This document shows, piece after piece, positions 1 through 6,987 of a DNA stretch of 13,444 nucleotides. Origin of the DNA: Spongiibacteraceae bacterium (lineage in GTDB: Bacteria; Pseudomonadota; Gammaproteobacteria; Pseudomonadales; PIVM01); the NCBI GenBank assembly GCA_030618505.1, contig JAUXDF010000049.1, positions 1 through 13,444 of the forward strand, given 5' to 3'. How positions within the stretch are numbered: position 1 is the first letter of the stretch; the number at the start of each line of letters is the position of its first letter. A program made the position numbers and the translations under genes. The notes beneath the pieces were generated by a model. That model saw only the letters and a list, made by a program, of their open reading frames with translations, was not told where the DNA came from and searched no databases.

Positions 1-118
1 GGTCATGGCCAACGCAAATCTTGCGACTTAAAGGCCTTGAAAAGGCCTAGGAGCTAGATTTGCGTTGGCCATGACCGGACTTGATTTTCGAAAATTAGCA
101 GTTTCTGAATGGGCACTA
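1..118. mobile_element. MITE-like element, copy 1 (left end cut by window)
   Basis: A perfect 20-bp inverted repeat (1-20 with 57-76, GGTCATGGCCAACGCAAATC) encloses a 36-nt loop. That loop contains a second hairpin, AGGCCTT (32-38) with AAGGCCT (42-48). A 12-bp palindrome ATTTTCGAAAAT follows at 84-95, and the right terminal repeat lies at 99-118, ending GGGCACTA. Positions 1-120 align without gaps to 1380-1499, with 18 mismatches by my count. By comparison with copy 2, the left terminal repeat should lie about 27 bp before the window. No coding capacity. The element lies 23 bp beyond the stop codon of the lipoprotein gene. A terminator role for the hairpin is possible but it lacks a clear U-tract. 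Its family is not recognised. Confidence 0.75.
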
Positions 119-141
119 ACTAATGAGCACCCAGCATTAAC

Positions 142-1146
142 CTAGAAATTTACCGTAACAGTTTGCTCAGCGATGACCTCAGCGGGCATCAGGTTAATAA
201 ATTCAAATTCATCATGAACCTCTGGATCATCATCTAAACGACAGCTAATTGCCAAGGTGTAGGTACCTACGTCAACAAACCCAATCTCGTAAGTGTGGTT
301 ACCTTCTGCATTTGGCTCGATCGCGAAAGTGGTACTAGCATAAGGCAAACTTTTTCCCTCGGTCTCTTTATTGTGATAATCCTCAAGATTCTCAGCAAGT
401 AAACCTTCACCGGCATACAGATATACACTACCTTCGAAATCTCCATTTTCATTAGGTGTTGGGCAAATTTCTTGCAGTGAAGTTGCTGAAATCATGCCAC
501 CAATATGACCCGAGCTGCCATTATCTATTAATCTAATACCCTTGGGTTTTATTTTATATTCATCATAAGGCCCGCCAGGGTTGCCGGCAAAGACCATACT
601 CTTACGCAAATCGAACTCTATCGTTATATCCATACCACCTTGAGTTGCGGTAAATCCTGACAACATCAAACCATTGGCCGAAGGTGTTGTAACAGGTACT
701 TTTAACGAATCTTCAGTATTAATAGCAAAAGATGCGCCGTCATATAGGGATAAATCCAGGCGAGTGTAATCCCCCGGAGCAATAATTACGCCTGAAAAAA
801 TTTCAACGGAGTGATGCCCTGGGTACTCCAGCAAATCAAGACCAAAAGTGTTGGCTATAACTTCCCCTGCATCATCTTTACATAAACTGTTTGCTGTAAT
901 TATTCCTTCGCCTTCTGCGCCTACAAGGAACTCATATTCGCTATTACCCTTAAGGCTGACCTTATCAATACAGACTAATACTCGCGACAAGCTTGGCACA
1001 GTTGCATCACTAGCATGAAGAGAAAGTGTCGTTAGAGCGGGCTGATCATCATCGTCATCATCACTACAACCCGACGCAACAATAACTAACATCGGAACCA
1101 TAATTAACGCACCGTACTTTAGTGAGTCTCGTTTTAAATTAAACAT
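142..1146 (-). CDS. DUF4382-type outer-membrane or periplasmic lipoprotein
   Basis: A 334-residue secreted lipoprotein of unknown function. The N-terminus has a basic start, a hydrophobic stretch (about 11-25) and a lipobox VASGC with the lipidated Cys at 27. Six consecutive Asp (29-34) follow as a tether. Residues about 38-208 fit the DUF4382 pattern: a TLSLHASDA strand, CIDKVSLKG, then APGDYTRLDL, a VPVTTPSANGL segment and FDLRKS before a YKIKPKGIRL strand. Residues about 215-334 look like an additional beta-rich domain that I cannot assign. The ATG has a strong Shine-Dalgarno (AAGGAGG, complement of 1151-1157) four bases upstream. It follows flhB on the same strand but is separated by 363 bp holding a MITE, so it is probably transcribed separately. 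A second MITE copy lies beyond its stop. The DUF4382 assignment is from motif memory. Confidence 0.75.
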   Translation of the reverse strand: MFNLKRDSLKYGALIMVPMLVIVASGCSDDDDDDQPALTTLSLHASDATVPSLSRVLVCIDKVSLKGNSEYEFLVGAEGEGIITANSLCKDDAGEVIANTFGLDLLEYPGHHSVEIFSGVIIAPGDYTRLDLSLYDGASFAINTEDSLKVPVTTPSANGLMLSGFTATQGGMDITIEFDLRKSMVFAGNPGGPYDEYKIKPKGIRLIDNGSSGHIGGMISATSLQEICPTPNENGDFEGSVYLYAGEGLLAENLEDYHNKETEGKSLPYASTTFAIEPNAEGNHTYEIGFVDVGTYTLAISCRLDDDPEVHDEFEFINLMPAEVIAEQTVTVNF

Positions 1147-1215
1147 ACTACCTCCTTAATGTTCCATTATTCAAAAAACACAAAAATCAAGCAAGTACCT
1201 ATAACACGAATAGTT

Positions 1216-1244
1216 ATCCTAGCGATTCCCCCACCACAAATCAA
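1216..1244 (-). promoter_or_regulatory. possible sigma-70 promoter for the lipoprotein gene
   Basis: On the minus strand TTGATT (1239-1244) and TAGGAT (1216-1221) are separated by 17 bp, each matching four of six consensus bases. The expected start would leave a leader of about 60 nt before the ATG at 1146. This is a weak call in an AT-rich region. Confidence 0.3.
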
Positions 1245-1299
1245 TATCAAAAATATCTGCCAAAGAACAGCTGCCTTGCAGTAATAACTATCAAGATTA

Positions 1300-1317
1300 A
1301 TATATTCCCCAATATAT
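1300..1317. repeat. short perfect inverted repeat, possible operator
   Basis: ATATATT-CCCC-AATATAT is a perfect 7-bp inverted repeat. It lies about 55 bp upstream of the proposed -35 of the lipoprotein gene, between that promoter and MITE copy 2. It could be an operator or chance in AT-rich DNA. The rest of 1147-1351 shows no gene. Confidence 0.3.
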
Positions 1318-1351
1318 CAGTCAAATTTAGCTGCCAATTTACACAAAGCTA

Positions 1352-1497
1352 TAGTGCCCATCCAGAAATTAGACAAAGAGATCCTCGCCAACGAAAATCT
1401 TGCGACTTAAAGGCCTTGAAAAGGACTAGGAGCTGGATTTGCGTTGGCCAGGAGCGGACTTAATTTTCGAAAACTTCCGGTTTCTGGTTAGGCACTA
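1352..1497. mobile_element. MITE-like element, copy 2 (intact, 146 bp)
   Basis: Terminal inverted repeats are TAGTGCCCATCCAGAAATTA (1352-1371) and, read inward from the right, TAGTGCCTAACCAGAAACCG (complement of 1478-1497), identical at 16 of 20 positions. If the outer TA is counted as target, both ends are flanked by TA. Inside, 20-nt arms at 1380-1399 and 1436-1455 pair at 17 of 20 positions around a 36-nt loop. That loop differs from copy 1 at two positions and keeps the nested AGGCCTT hairpin with one mismatch. No ORF of note. It begins 12 bp after the flhB stop (on the minus strand) and is in the same orientation as copy 1. The size, terminal repeats and lack of coding capacity fit a non-autonomous transposable element. 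The parent transposase family is unknown. Confidence 0.75.
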
Positions 1498-1509
1498 TTT
1501 AATAAACCC

Positions 1510-2646
1510 CTACTCCTCATAACGCATATTCTCAGGGATATCAAAACCATCAGGCTGCTTGGGTTTGCGCCCTCGGCCAGGCCGGTAGCTCTTTAGCTGG
1601 AATACATAAGCCAGCACCTGAGCAACAGCAAGATAAAGCCCTTCCGGGATTTCATCATCAATCTCTGTGGTGTAATACACAGCTCGAGCCAACGCGGGTG
1701 CGGCAAACATCATCACATCGTTTGCCTTTGCCACTTCACGTATTTTAAAAGCGACATGATCAACGCCTTTAGCAACAACAATGGGGGCTCCGCTGCCTTG
1801 GGTGTCATATTTTAATGCCACAGAATAATGACTGGGGTTAGTGATAACAACATCGGCTTCGGGTACAGCGCTCATCATACGGCTCTGTGCCAATTCGCGC
1901 TGCAGTTGACGGATACGTCCTTTGACCTCGGGTTTTCCCTCCGAGTCTTTCATCTCATCCTTGACTTCCTGCATCGTCATTTTCAATTTTTTCTGATGCT
2001 CCCAAATTTGAAAGGGAACATCCACCAATGCGATTATTAGTGTTGATGAACACAGAGCTAGAACCGCCCATACCAGGATCATCAGGGTATGGATGATAGC
2101 CGCTTGTATCGGCTCAGAGCTGATGGACATTACCTCTTTGCTAAGATAAGAAAGTAATAATATCGCCAGGCTACCGACCACCAATATTTTTCCGATCGAT
2201 TTAAACAACTCGACAATGGACTTAAGGGAAAACATCCGTTTTATCCCCTCAAGCGGGTTAAGACGACTGAATTTTGGGGCCAGTGCTTTAGTACTGAATA
2301 TCCAGCCGCCGAGACCGATGGGGCCAACTAACGAGGAAACTAGCAGAACAAAAAATATAGGATACAAGCCATATCCGGCTTCGAAGAATGAACGTGTGAG
2401 ACGGGCGGACATTAGCTTTTCAGACTCAAGCAAACTACTGTCAAAGGTAAAACTAAAAGTCATGACATTCATCATGCTTTCACCAAGCCCACCACCAAAA
2501 ATAATCAGCGCAGCACTACCAGCAATTAATACCGCGCTGGTATTCAGCTCTTTTGAGCGGGCAATCTGTCCCTCTTCACGCGCTTTCTCAAGCCGTTTCG
2601 GGGTTGCTTCCTCTGTCTTTTCCTGACTACTATCGTTTTCAGCCAC
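1510..2646 (-). CDS. flhB: flagellar export gate protein and substrate-specificity switch FlhB
   Basis: A membrane component of the flagellar type III export apparatus that wraps the FliPQR gate and switches export from rod/hook to filament subunits after self-cleavage. The 378 residues match usual FlhB length. There is a charged N-terminus (EKTEEATPKRLEKAREEGQIARSKE), four hydrophobic segments between about 35 and 210, then a cytoplasmic domain with the linker EVKDEMKDSEGKPEVKGRIR. The autocleavage motif is at 270-273 but reads NPSH instead of the usual NPTH (codons at 1828-1839), followed by YSVALKY. The start is GTG; the only upstream ATG runs into a stop after four codons. No strong Shine-Dalgarno is seen. 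It lies 95 bp after fliR and is the last flagellar gene visible; flhA does not follow within the window. Confidence 0.97.
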   Translation of the reverse strand: MAENDSSQEKTEEATPKRLEKAREEGQIARSKELNTSAVLIAGSAALIIFGGGLGESMMNVMTFSFTFDSSLLESEKLMSARLTRSFFEAGYGLYPIFFVLLVSSLVGPIGLGGWIFSTKALAPKFSRLNPLEGIKRMFSLKSIVELFKSIGKILVVGSLAILLLSYLSKEVMSISSEPIQAAIIHTLMILVWAVLALCSSTLIIALVDVPFQIWEHQKKLKMTMQEVKDEMKDSEGKPEVKGRIRQLQRELAQSRMMSAVPEADVVITNPSHYSVALKYDTQGSGAPIVVAKGVDHVAFKIREVAKANDVMMFAAPALARAVYYTTEIDDEIPEGLYLAVAQVLAYVFQLKSYRPGRGRKPKQPDGFDIPENMRYEE

Positions 2647-2741
2647 TAATTTTCAACCATTAAGATTTGTTGCCAATCTGTTGGCGGCCCCTGCAAATAT
2701 TTTCACATTTTTTGCTAACTGATTTCCCGCCAGAAACAGAT

Positions 2742-3521
2742 CTATAGCGGAGTAATAAACTGTCGCATTAATGCAAATGTCTGCTCTGCCAGATTATTAA
2801 ATTTTGGCAGAAGCGAGGCGCTGATTATCCACAACAGCGTTAATCCCGTTAATAAGGCAACGGGAAAACCGAGTGCAAATATATTCAACTGCGGAGCTGC
2901 CCTGCTCATAATACCAAAGGACATATTAACAATCAGCAGCGCGGTAGCCGCTGGCAGCGCCAGCAACAGCGCACTGGCAAACATCCAGGAGCCAAGGCTG
3001 ACCAAAGTCCAAAAATGATCAGAGGACAGGCCTATCAGGCCGATGGGCATGGTTCGAAAACTCTCTATCATCACCTCAATCATCACCAGGTGGCCATTGG
3101 TGAGCACGAAAAACAGCGTAATCATAATCAAATATAACTGACTGACTACCGCCACTGATACGCCGTTAGTAGGGTCAACCATTGAGGCAAAACCCAAGCC
3201 CATCTGCATCGCGGTAATTTGCCCGGTTAAAATAAATATTTGGAAAAAAACATGAAAGAGGAAACCCAACAACACACCGATTAACAATTGCTGGACAATA
3301 ATAAGAAATGCAGCGGCGGACAAACCCGAGAAAGCAGGGAGCTCAGGTAAGTTCGGAACAACCACCATCGTCACTAATAGCGCGAACATCAAACGGACTC
3401 TCATCGGCACGACATTGGCACCAATGATGGGTACTGACATAAAAAACCCGGCAATACGAAACAAGGGCCATAAAAATTGACCCGCTAAATTCTCGATGTC
3501 TGAAATATTCATTTCAAACAT
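2742..3521 (-). CDS. fliR: flagellar export gate protein FliR
   Basis: FliR is the single-copy subunit of the FliP5-FliQ4-FliR1 export gate in the inner membrane. The 259 residues match the normal family length (about 260). The sequence is almost entirely hydrophobic, with the family patterns RIAGFFMSVPIIGANVVPMRVR near the N-terminus, LIGVLLGFLFHVFFQIFILTGQ, and GLGFASMVDPTNG in the middle. The C-terminal part carries NIFALGFPVALLTGLTLL. An ATG start at 3519-3521 is used; a second in-frame ATG three codons in cannot be excluded, and neither has a strong ribosome site. It follows fliQ after 53 bp and precedes flhB in the operon. Confidence 0.97.
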   Translation of the reverse strand: MFEMNISDIENLAGQFLWPLFRIAGFFMSVPIIGANVVPMRVRLMFALLVTMVVVPNLPELPAFSGLSAAAFLIIVQQLLIGVLLGFLFHVFFQIFILTGQITAMQMGLGFASMVDPTNGVSVAVVSQLYLIMITLFFVLTNGHLVMIEVMIESFRTMPIGLIGLSSDHFWTLVSLGSWMFASALLLALPAATALLIVNMSFGIMSRAAPQLNIFALGFPVALLTGLTLLWIISASLLPKFNNLAEQTFALMRQFITPL

Positions 3522-3574
3522 AAAATAATCTCAGCAAAAGCATCTTATTAGCCAAACGGTCTGTGTACAAAAGA

Positions 3575-3844
3575 CTAACCCAATATCAACGGAATACTGC
3601 CAATTAACTTAATCGTAAAATCAGTCAAACGGCTTGCTAACAACGGCCCTAACAATAAAATCGACAGCATGGTGGTTAACAATCTAGGTAAAAAACTCAA
3701 GGTTTGCTCGTTAATCTGAGTGGCTGCCTGAAAAACACTAACCACCAGGCCCACCATCAAGCTCGGTAAAATAATTGCCGTGGCGGATAACAACACCAGA
3801 AAAAGTGCTTCACGTAACAACGCTACTATAATTTCAGATTCCAT
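3575..3844 (-). CDS. fliQ: flagellar export gate protein FliQ
   Basis: FliQ is the small two-helix subunit of the FliPQR export gate. From the ATG at 3842-3844 it is 89 residues, the canonical FliQ length, starting MESEIIVALLREAL. Two transmembrane hairpins follow (LFLVLLSATAIILPSLMVGLVVSVFQAATQ, then LLTTMLSILLLGPLLA), with the conserved QINEQTLSFLPR between them. The reading frame is open upstream to a TTG at 3886, which would add 14 residues. I prefer the ATG because it gives the family length and has AGGA at 3854-3857 nine bases upstream. It starts 53 bp after the fliP stop. Confidence 0.96.
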   Translation of the reverse strand: MESEIIVALLREALFLVLLSATAIILPSLMVGLVVSVFQAATQINEQTLSFLPRLLTTMLSILLLGPLLASRLTDFTIKLIGSIPLILG

Positions 3845-3853
3845 CGCTTTTTT

Positions 3854-3857
3854 TCCT
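3854..3857 (-). promoter_or_regulatory. ribosome binding site deciding the fliQ start
   Basis: AGGA on the minus strand, nine bases before the ATG at 3844. It supports the 89-residue FliQ over a 103-residue form starting at a TTG. Confidence 0.6.
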
Positions 3858-3897
3858 GTAAGCAGAACCCGGAAAACAACACGCAAACATAATCAGC

Positions 3898-4791
3898 TCA
3901 TATTCCAAAACTGGCAGCCAGGCTGCCAATTATCATTGCCCAACCATCAACAACCACAAACAACATAATTTTAAACGGCAGCGAGATAATAATCGGCGAC
4001 AACATCATCATTCCCATCGCCATCAACACACTGGCAACCACCATATCGATAATCAAAAAAGGAATAAACAGCGTAAAGCCAATGATAAAAGCCGACTTTA
4101 ATTCGCTGGTCATAAATGCAGGCACTAATACAAAAAACGGAACATCTTCGAGCTTGTCGACACTGGGGGTTTCCGACAAGCGCATAAAAAGATCAAGGTC
4201 TGTCTCACGGGTTTGCTCAATCATAAAACCATGAAAAGGAATAGCGGCCTTTTTTACCGCCGCCAGCGAAGTCATCTCGCCATTGATATAGGGCTGCAGG
4301 GCACTTTCATTTGCAATCGTCAGCACCGGCATCATCACAAAAATTGTCAGGAAAAAAGCCAGACCAACAAGAATTTGATTTGAAGGTGTTTGCTGTAATC
4401 CAATAGCGTGGCGAAGAATGGCAAAGACTACAATAATACGCGTAAAGGCGGTCATCATAATGACCATTGAAGGCAGTAGCGTCAGCCCCGTCATCAGTGC
4501 CAATATTTGCAGTGTAACGGTGTATTCCTGACTACCATCGGGGTTAGTGGTTAGTCGAAGCGCTGGAATCGCAGGGATTCCCCCCGCTGAATAATCCGAC
4601 ACCGCATCACTTGCTGCAGTACTCGCAGCATCAGCAAGCGCTGAAGCCGGTGAATTTACTGTACTGGAGATACTTAAGGCACTTGGATCCTGCTCCTGAG
4701 CGTAAACAGCAGAACTAAATATCGCCAGCATTAGCACAAGCAACAAAGAGAAATAACACTGTTTTTTATACTGCAAGATTAAAAAACTCAC
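3898..4791 (-). CDS. fliP: flagellar export gate protein FliP with long Ala/Ser-rich insert
   Basis: FliP is the main pore-forming subunit of the flagellar export gate. It is one of the few flagellar proteins with a cleavable signal peptide, seen here at 1-31 (hydrophobic 14-27, likely cut after VYA). The conserved core runs from about 90: QILALMTGLTLLPS, MMTAFTRIIVVFAILRHAIGLQQTPSNQ, then VPAFMTSELKSAF and the C-terminal MMMLSPIIISLPFKIMLFVVVDGW. At 297 residues it is some 40-50 longer than typical FliP. The extra length sits between signal peptide and core (about 32-72) and is rich in Ala, Ser and Asp. The start is GTG at 4789-4791, sharing GTGA with the fliO stop, which suggests translational coupling. 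The frame is continuous, so the insert is not an assembly frameshift. Confidence 0.96.
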   Translation of the reverse strand: MSFLILQYKKQCYFSLLLVLMLAIFSSAVYAQEQDPSALSISSTVNSPASALADAASTAASDAVSDYSAGGIPAIPALRLTTNPDGSQEYTVTLQILALMTGLTLLPSMVIMMTAFTRIIVVFAILRHAIGLQQTPSNQILVGLAFFLTIFVMMPVLTIANESALQPYINGEMTSLAAVKKAAIPFHGFMIEQTRETDLDLFMRLSETPSVDKLEDVPFFVLVPAFMTSELKSAFIIGFTLFIPFLIIDMVVASVLMAMGMMMLSPIIISLPFKIMLFVVVDGWAMIIGSLAASFGI

Positions 4792-5246
4792 CTACCTTCA
4801 CCCTGCCCCAGCACTTCTTTTAATTTTCTGGCAAACTCTGGCTCTGCAGCTTTTTGCTCCATGGGCATAGGCGGCTCATCAAAAACATGCAGGGTATTAA
4901 CACGCCCAGGTGCGACACCGAGTAATATTTGCTTACCGCCAACATCAACCAGTACCGCCCGCTCTCGAGTGCCCAGCGATATCCCACCCAGCGTGCGCAT
5001 TTTTCCCGCGTTATTAAAACTGGCTCCGTTCAGTCGTTTAACCAACCAGGCGCAGCCGTAAATCATCGCGACAACAAATACCAAACCCAGGGACATTTGC
5101 AGGTAGTTATCATTATTATTCAAGGCAGACAGTTTTTTTTCTTCAGCAATAGCCTGTACAGACAGAGTCAACAACAAAACAAGAGCTGGACGCAGGCGTT
5201 TTAAAATACATTGCTGAACATTCAGATGAAGGCTTAAACTCGTCAT
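4788..5246 (-). CDS. fliO: flagellar biosynthesis protein FliO
   Basis: FliO is a small membrane protein that helps assemble or stabilise the FliP ring of the export gate. With the ATG start it is 152 residues: an N-terminal signal-like hydrophobic stretch (LRPALVLLLTLSVQAIA), a transmembrane segment (MSLGLVFVVAMIYGCAWLVKRL), then the family cytoplasmic part (MRTLGGISLGTRERAVLVDVGGKQILLGVAPGRVNTLHVF). A TTG start at 5267, overlapping the fliN stop by TTGA, would add seven residues. I prefer ATG 5244-5246 because AAAAGG lies eight bases upstream, while the TTG has no ribosome site. It overlaps fliP by four bases. Confidence 0.92.
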   Translation of the reverse strand: MTSLSLHLNVQQCILKRLRPALVLLLTLSVQAIAEEKKLSALNNNDNYLQMSLGLVFVVAMIYGCAWLVKRLNGASFNNAGKMRTLGGISLGTRERAVLVDVGGKQILLGVAPGRVNTLHVFDEPPMPMEQKAAEPEFARKLKEVLGQGEGR

Positions 5247-5254
5247 TTTTACAA

Positions 5255-5260
5255 CCTTTT
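5255..5260 (-). promoter_or_regulatory. ribosome binding site deciding the fliO start
   Basis: AAAAGG on the minus strand, eight bases before the ATG at 5246, inside the seven extra codons a TTG start would add. Confidence 0.5.
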
Positions 5261-5263
5261 CGC

Positions 5264-5707
5264 TCAACGGAGCTTTTTGATTCGCTCCGATGGACTGATG
5301 ACATCGGTCATTCGAATACCAAATTTCTCATTAACCACCACCACCTCTCCATGAGCAATCAAGGTACCGTTAACCAGCACATCCAGTGGTTCACCCGCCA
5401 GGCGGTCAAGCTCGATGACCGAACCCTGATTAAGCTGCAGAAGGTTTCTGATGCTAATTTCAGTATTTCCCACCTCCATCGATATGTTGACTGGAATATC
5501 CAGAATAACATCAAGATCCGGTGCGCCTTCAGCAGCAACATGGGGCGGGGCGGTCAATTCATCAAATTGCGCAGGACTGGCATCACTGCCTCCGGCATCC
5601 GCACCTTGCTCTGCCAGCACTGAATCGATATCTTCCTGCTCAGACATTGCCGCAGCCCAATCTGCCGCCATATCTTCCTGATTGGCATCATCTTCTTCAT
5701 CACTCAT
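5264..5707 (-). CDS. fliN: flagellar motor switch protein FliN
   Basis: FliN forms the base of the cytoplasmic C-ring with FliM; the ring sets rotation direction and docks export substrates. The 147 residues consist of a very acidic, low-complexity N-terminus (1-63) and a SpoA/surface-presentation domain at about 65-140. That domain carries the hallmark patterns LDVILDIPVNISMEVG, SIRNLLQLNQGSVIELDRLAGEPLDVLVNG, IAHGEVVVVNEKFGIRMTDVISP and ERIKKL. The ATG is preceded by a GGGGTTAGG stretch. It lies 122 bp after fliM, a longer gap than the overlaps downstream; that gap shows nothing I can name. Confidence 0.97.
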   Translation of the reverse strand: MSDEEDDANQEDMAADWAAAMSEQEDIDSVLAEQGADAGGSDASPAQFDELTAPPHVAAEGAPDLDVILDIPVNISMEVGNTEISIRNLLQLNQGSVIELDRLAGEPLDVLVNGTLIAHGEVVVVNEKFGIRMTDVISPSERIKKLR

Positions 5708-5829
5708 AAACCTAACCCCAACTTATTTACATCTACGTAGTCAAAAAAATAAACAACATTATTTTCGGCGGTATTGCTTATCGCTACTCTTTGTTTATCT
5801 ATACCCTTTGCCGACAATAATTTTCCAGA

Positions 5830-6798
5830 TCATTTACCGATACTCTCGGTTCGATTGATAACCTGTAAAGCCAAATTACCCTTTGATGATCCCACCTTGG
5901 TATTAAAAATCGGAATGCCATTTGCCGTCAACTGAACAGTCTCAGGCATATCAATCGGAATAACATCACCGACCTGCAGATCCAGAATATCCCTCAAAGG
6001 CACTTCCCGCTCGGCGAGTCGACAGTTCAAAGTCACCCTTGCCCCCTTGATATCTTCCTGCAGTGCGCCAATCCAGCGATCATCAATATCATCAACATCA
6101 CTTTGCATTCCTGCATCGAGCGTTTCTCTAATAGGCTCGATCATTGAATAGGGAACAGTGATATGTAAGTCCCCGCCGCCGCCGTCAAGCTCGACATGAA
6201 AGGTACTGACAACAACAACCTCACTAGGGCTAACAATATTGGCCATAGAAGGGTTTACTTCAGAGTTAATAAACTCAAAGTCTATTGGCATAATGGTTTT
6301 CCAGGCTTCCTTTAGATCAACAAAAACCTTGTCCAGTACCATCTGCACGACTCGTAATTCGGTCGGCGTAAACTCCCGGCCTTCAATCTTGGCATGGCGG
6401 CCATCACCACCAAAAAAATTATCAACCAGTTTAAAAACCAGCTTGGCATCAAATATAAAAAGTGCGGTGCCTCGCAACGGTCGAAACTTCACCATATTTA
6501 AACTGGTCGGCACATACAGGGTATGTACATACTCACCAAACTTCTGGACTTGAATCCCACCGACGGCAACATCGGCGCTACGTCGCAGCAGGTTAAACAG
6601 ACTGATGCGTGTATAGCGCGCAAAACGCTCATTGATCAACTCCAGGGTCGGCATGCGGCCGCGAACAATTCTGTCCTGGCTGGTCAGGTCATAAGATCGC
6701 GCTTCGCCGGCGACAAAGTCCGGTTCCGTTTCAACGTCACCGTCATCAACCCCATGCAATAAGGCATCTATTTCATCTTGTGATAATAAATCTTGCAC
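5830..6798 (-). CDS. fliM: flagellar motor switch protein FliM
   Basis: FliM is the C-ring subunit that binds phosphorylated CheY and transmits the switching signal to FliG. The 322 residues begin with the CheY-binding segment LSQDEIDALLHG (EIDALL at 9-14). A middle CheC-like domain contains GGDGR (130-134, the conserved GGxG motif), and a C-terminal SpoA domain ends VQLTANGIPIFNTKVGSSKGNLALQVINR. The start is GTG, with AAGGG about a dozen bases upstream. The N-terminal motif immediately after it supports this start. Between fliL and this gene lies 189 bp containing a REPIN-like double hairpin, so fliM may be uncoupled from fliL translation or mRNA stability. Confidence 0.97.
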   Translation of the reverse strand: MQDLLSQDEIDALLHGVDDGDVETEPDFVAGEARSYDLTSQDRIVRGRMPTLELINERFARYTRISLFNLLRRSADVAVGGIQVQKFGEYVHTLYVPTSLNMVKFRPLRGTALFIFDAKLVFKLVDNFFGGDGRHAKIEGREFTPTELRVVQMVLDKVFVDLKEAWKTIMPIDFEFINSEVNPSMANIVSPSEVVVVSTFHVELDGGGGDLHITVPYSMIEPIRETLDAGMQSDVDDIDDRWIGALQEDIKGARVTLNCRLAEREVPLRDILDLQVGDVIPIDMPETVQLTANGIPIFNTKVGSSKGNLALQVINRTESIGK

Positions 6799-6878
6799 GC
6801 TTGCTAAACCCTTTTTATTTCGTTTTCACTGGAAAACTGACTACACTTTTCCAACACTCTTTTTACCCATCATTTTTT

Positions 6879-6955
6879 CGTCATCCTCGAAGTGTTTTGT
6901 CGGGGATCCAGGATTCTGCAAACTGGATTCCGGCTAAAAAACTGCCGGAATGACG
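6879..6955. repeat. REPIN-like double hairpin, copy A
   Basis: 77 bp with terminal inverted repeats CGTCAT ... ATGACG. The left hairpin pairs ATCCTCG with CGGGGAT (one mismatch) and the right hairpin pairs ATTCCGGC with GCCGGAAT perfectly. It is the reverse complement of copy B with few differences, and lies between fliL and fliM inside the flagellar operon. Confidence 0.85.
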
Positions 6956-6987
6956 AACTTTGTGCCTTTACCAAATAGCTGCCAAAT

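Noticed and set aside
1..118. Integron attC site
   Set aside because: The palindromic repeat superficially resembles attC, but the required GTTRRRY / RYYYAAC core pair is absent, and the outer terminal repeats fit a MITE better.
1380..1455. Dedicated Rho-independent terminator of flhB
   Set aside because: The hairpin is long with a 36-nt structured loop and no U-tract follows it; the whole unit is repeated with terminal repeats. It may still reduce read-through.
3575..3886. 103-residue form of FliQ starting at a TTG
   Set aside because: The ATG 42 bases downstream gives the canonical 89 residues and has a better ribosome site.
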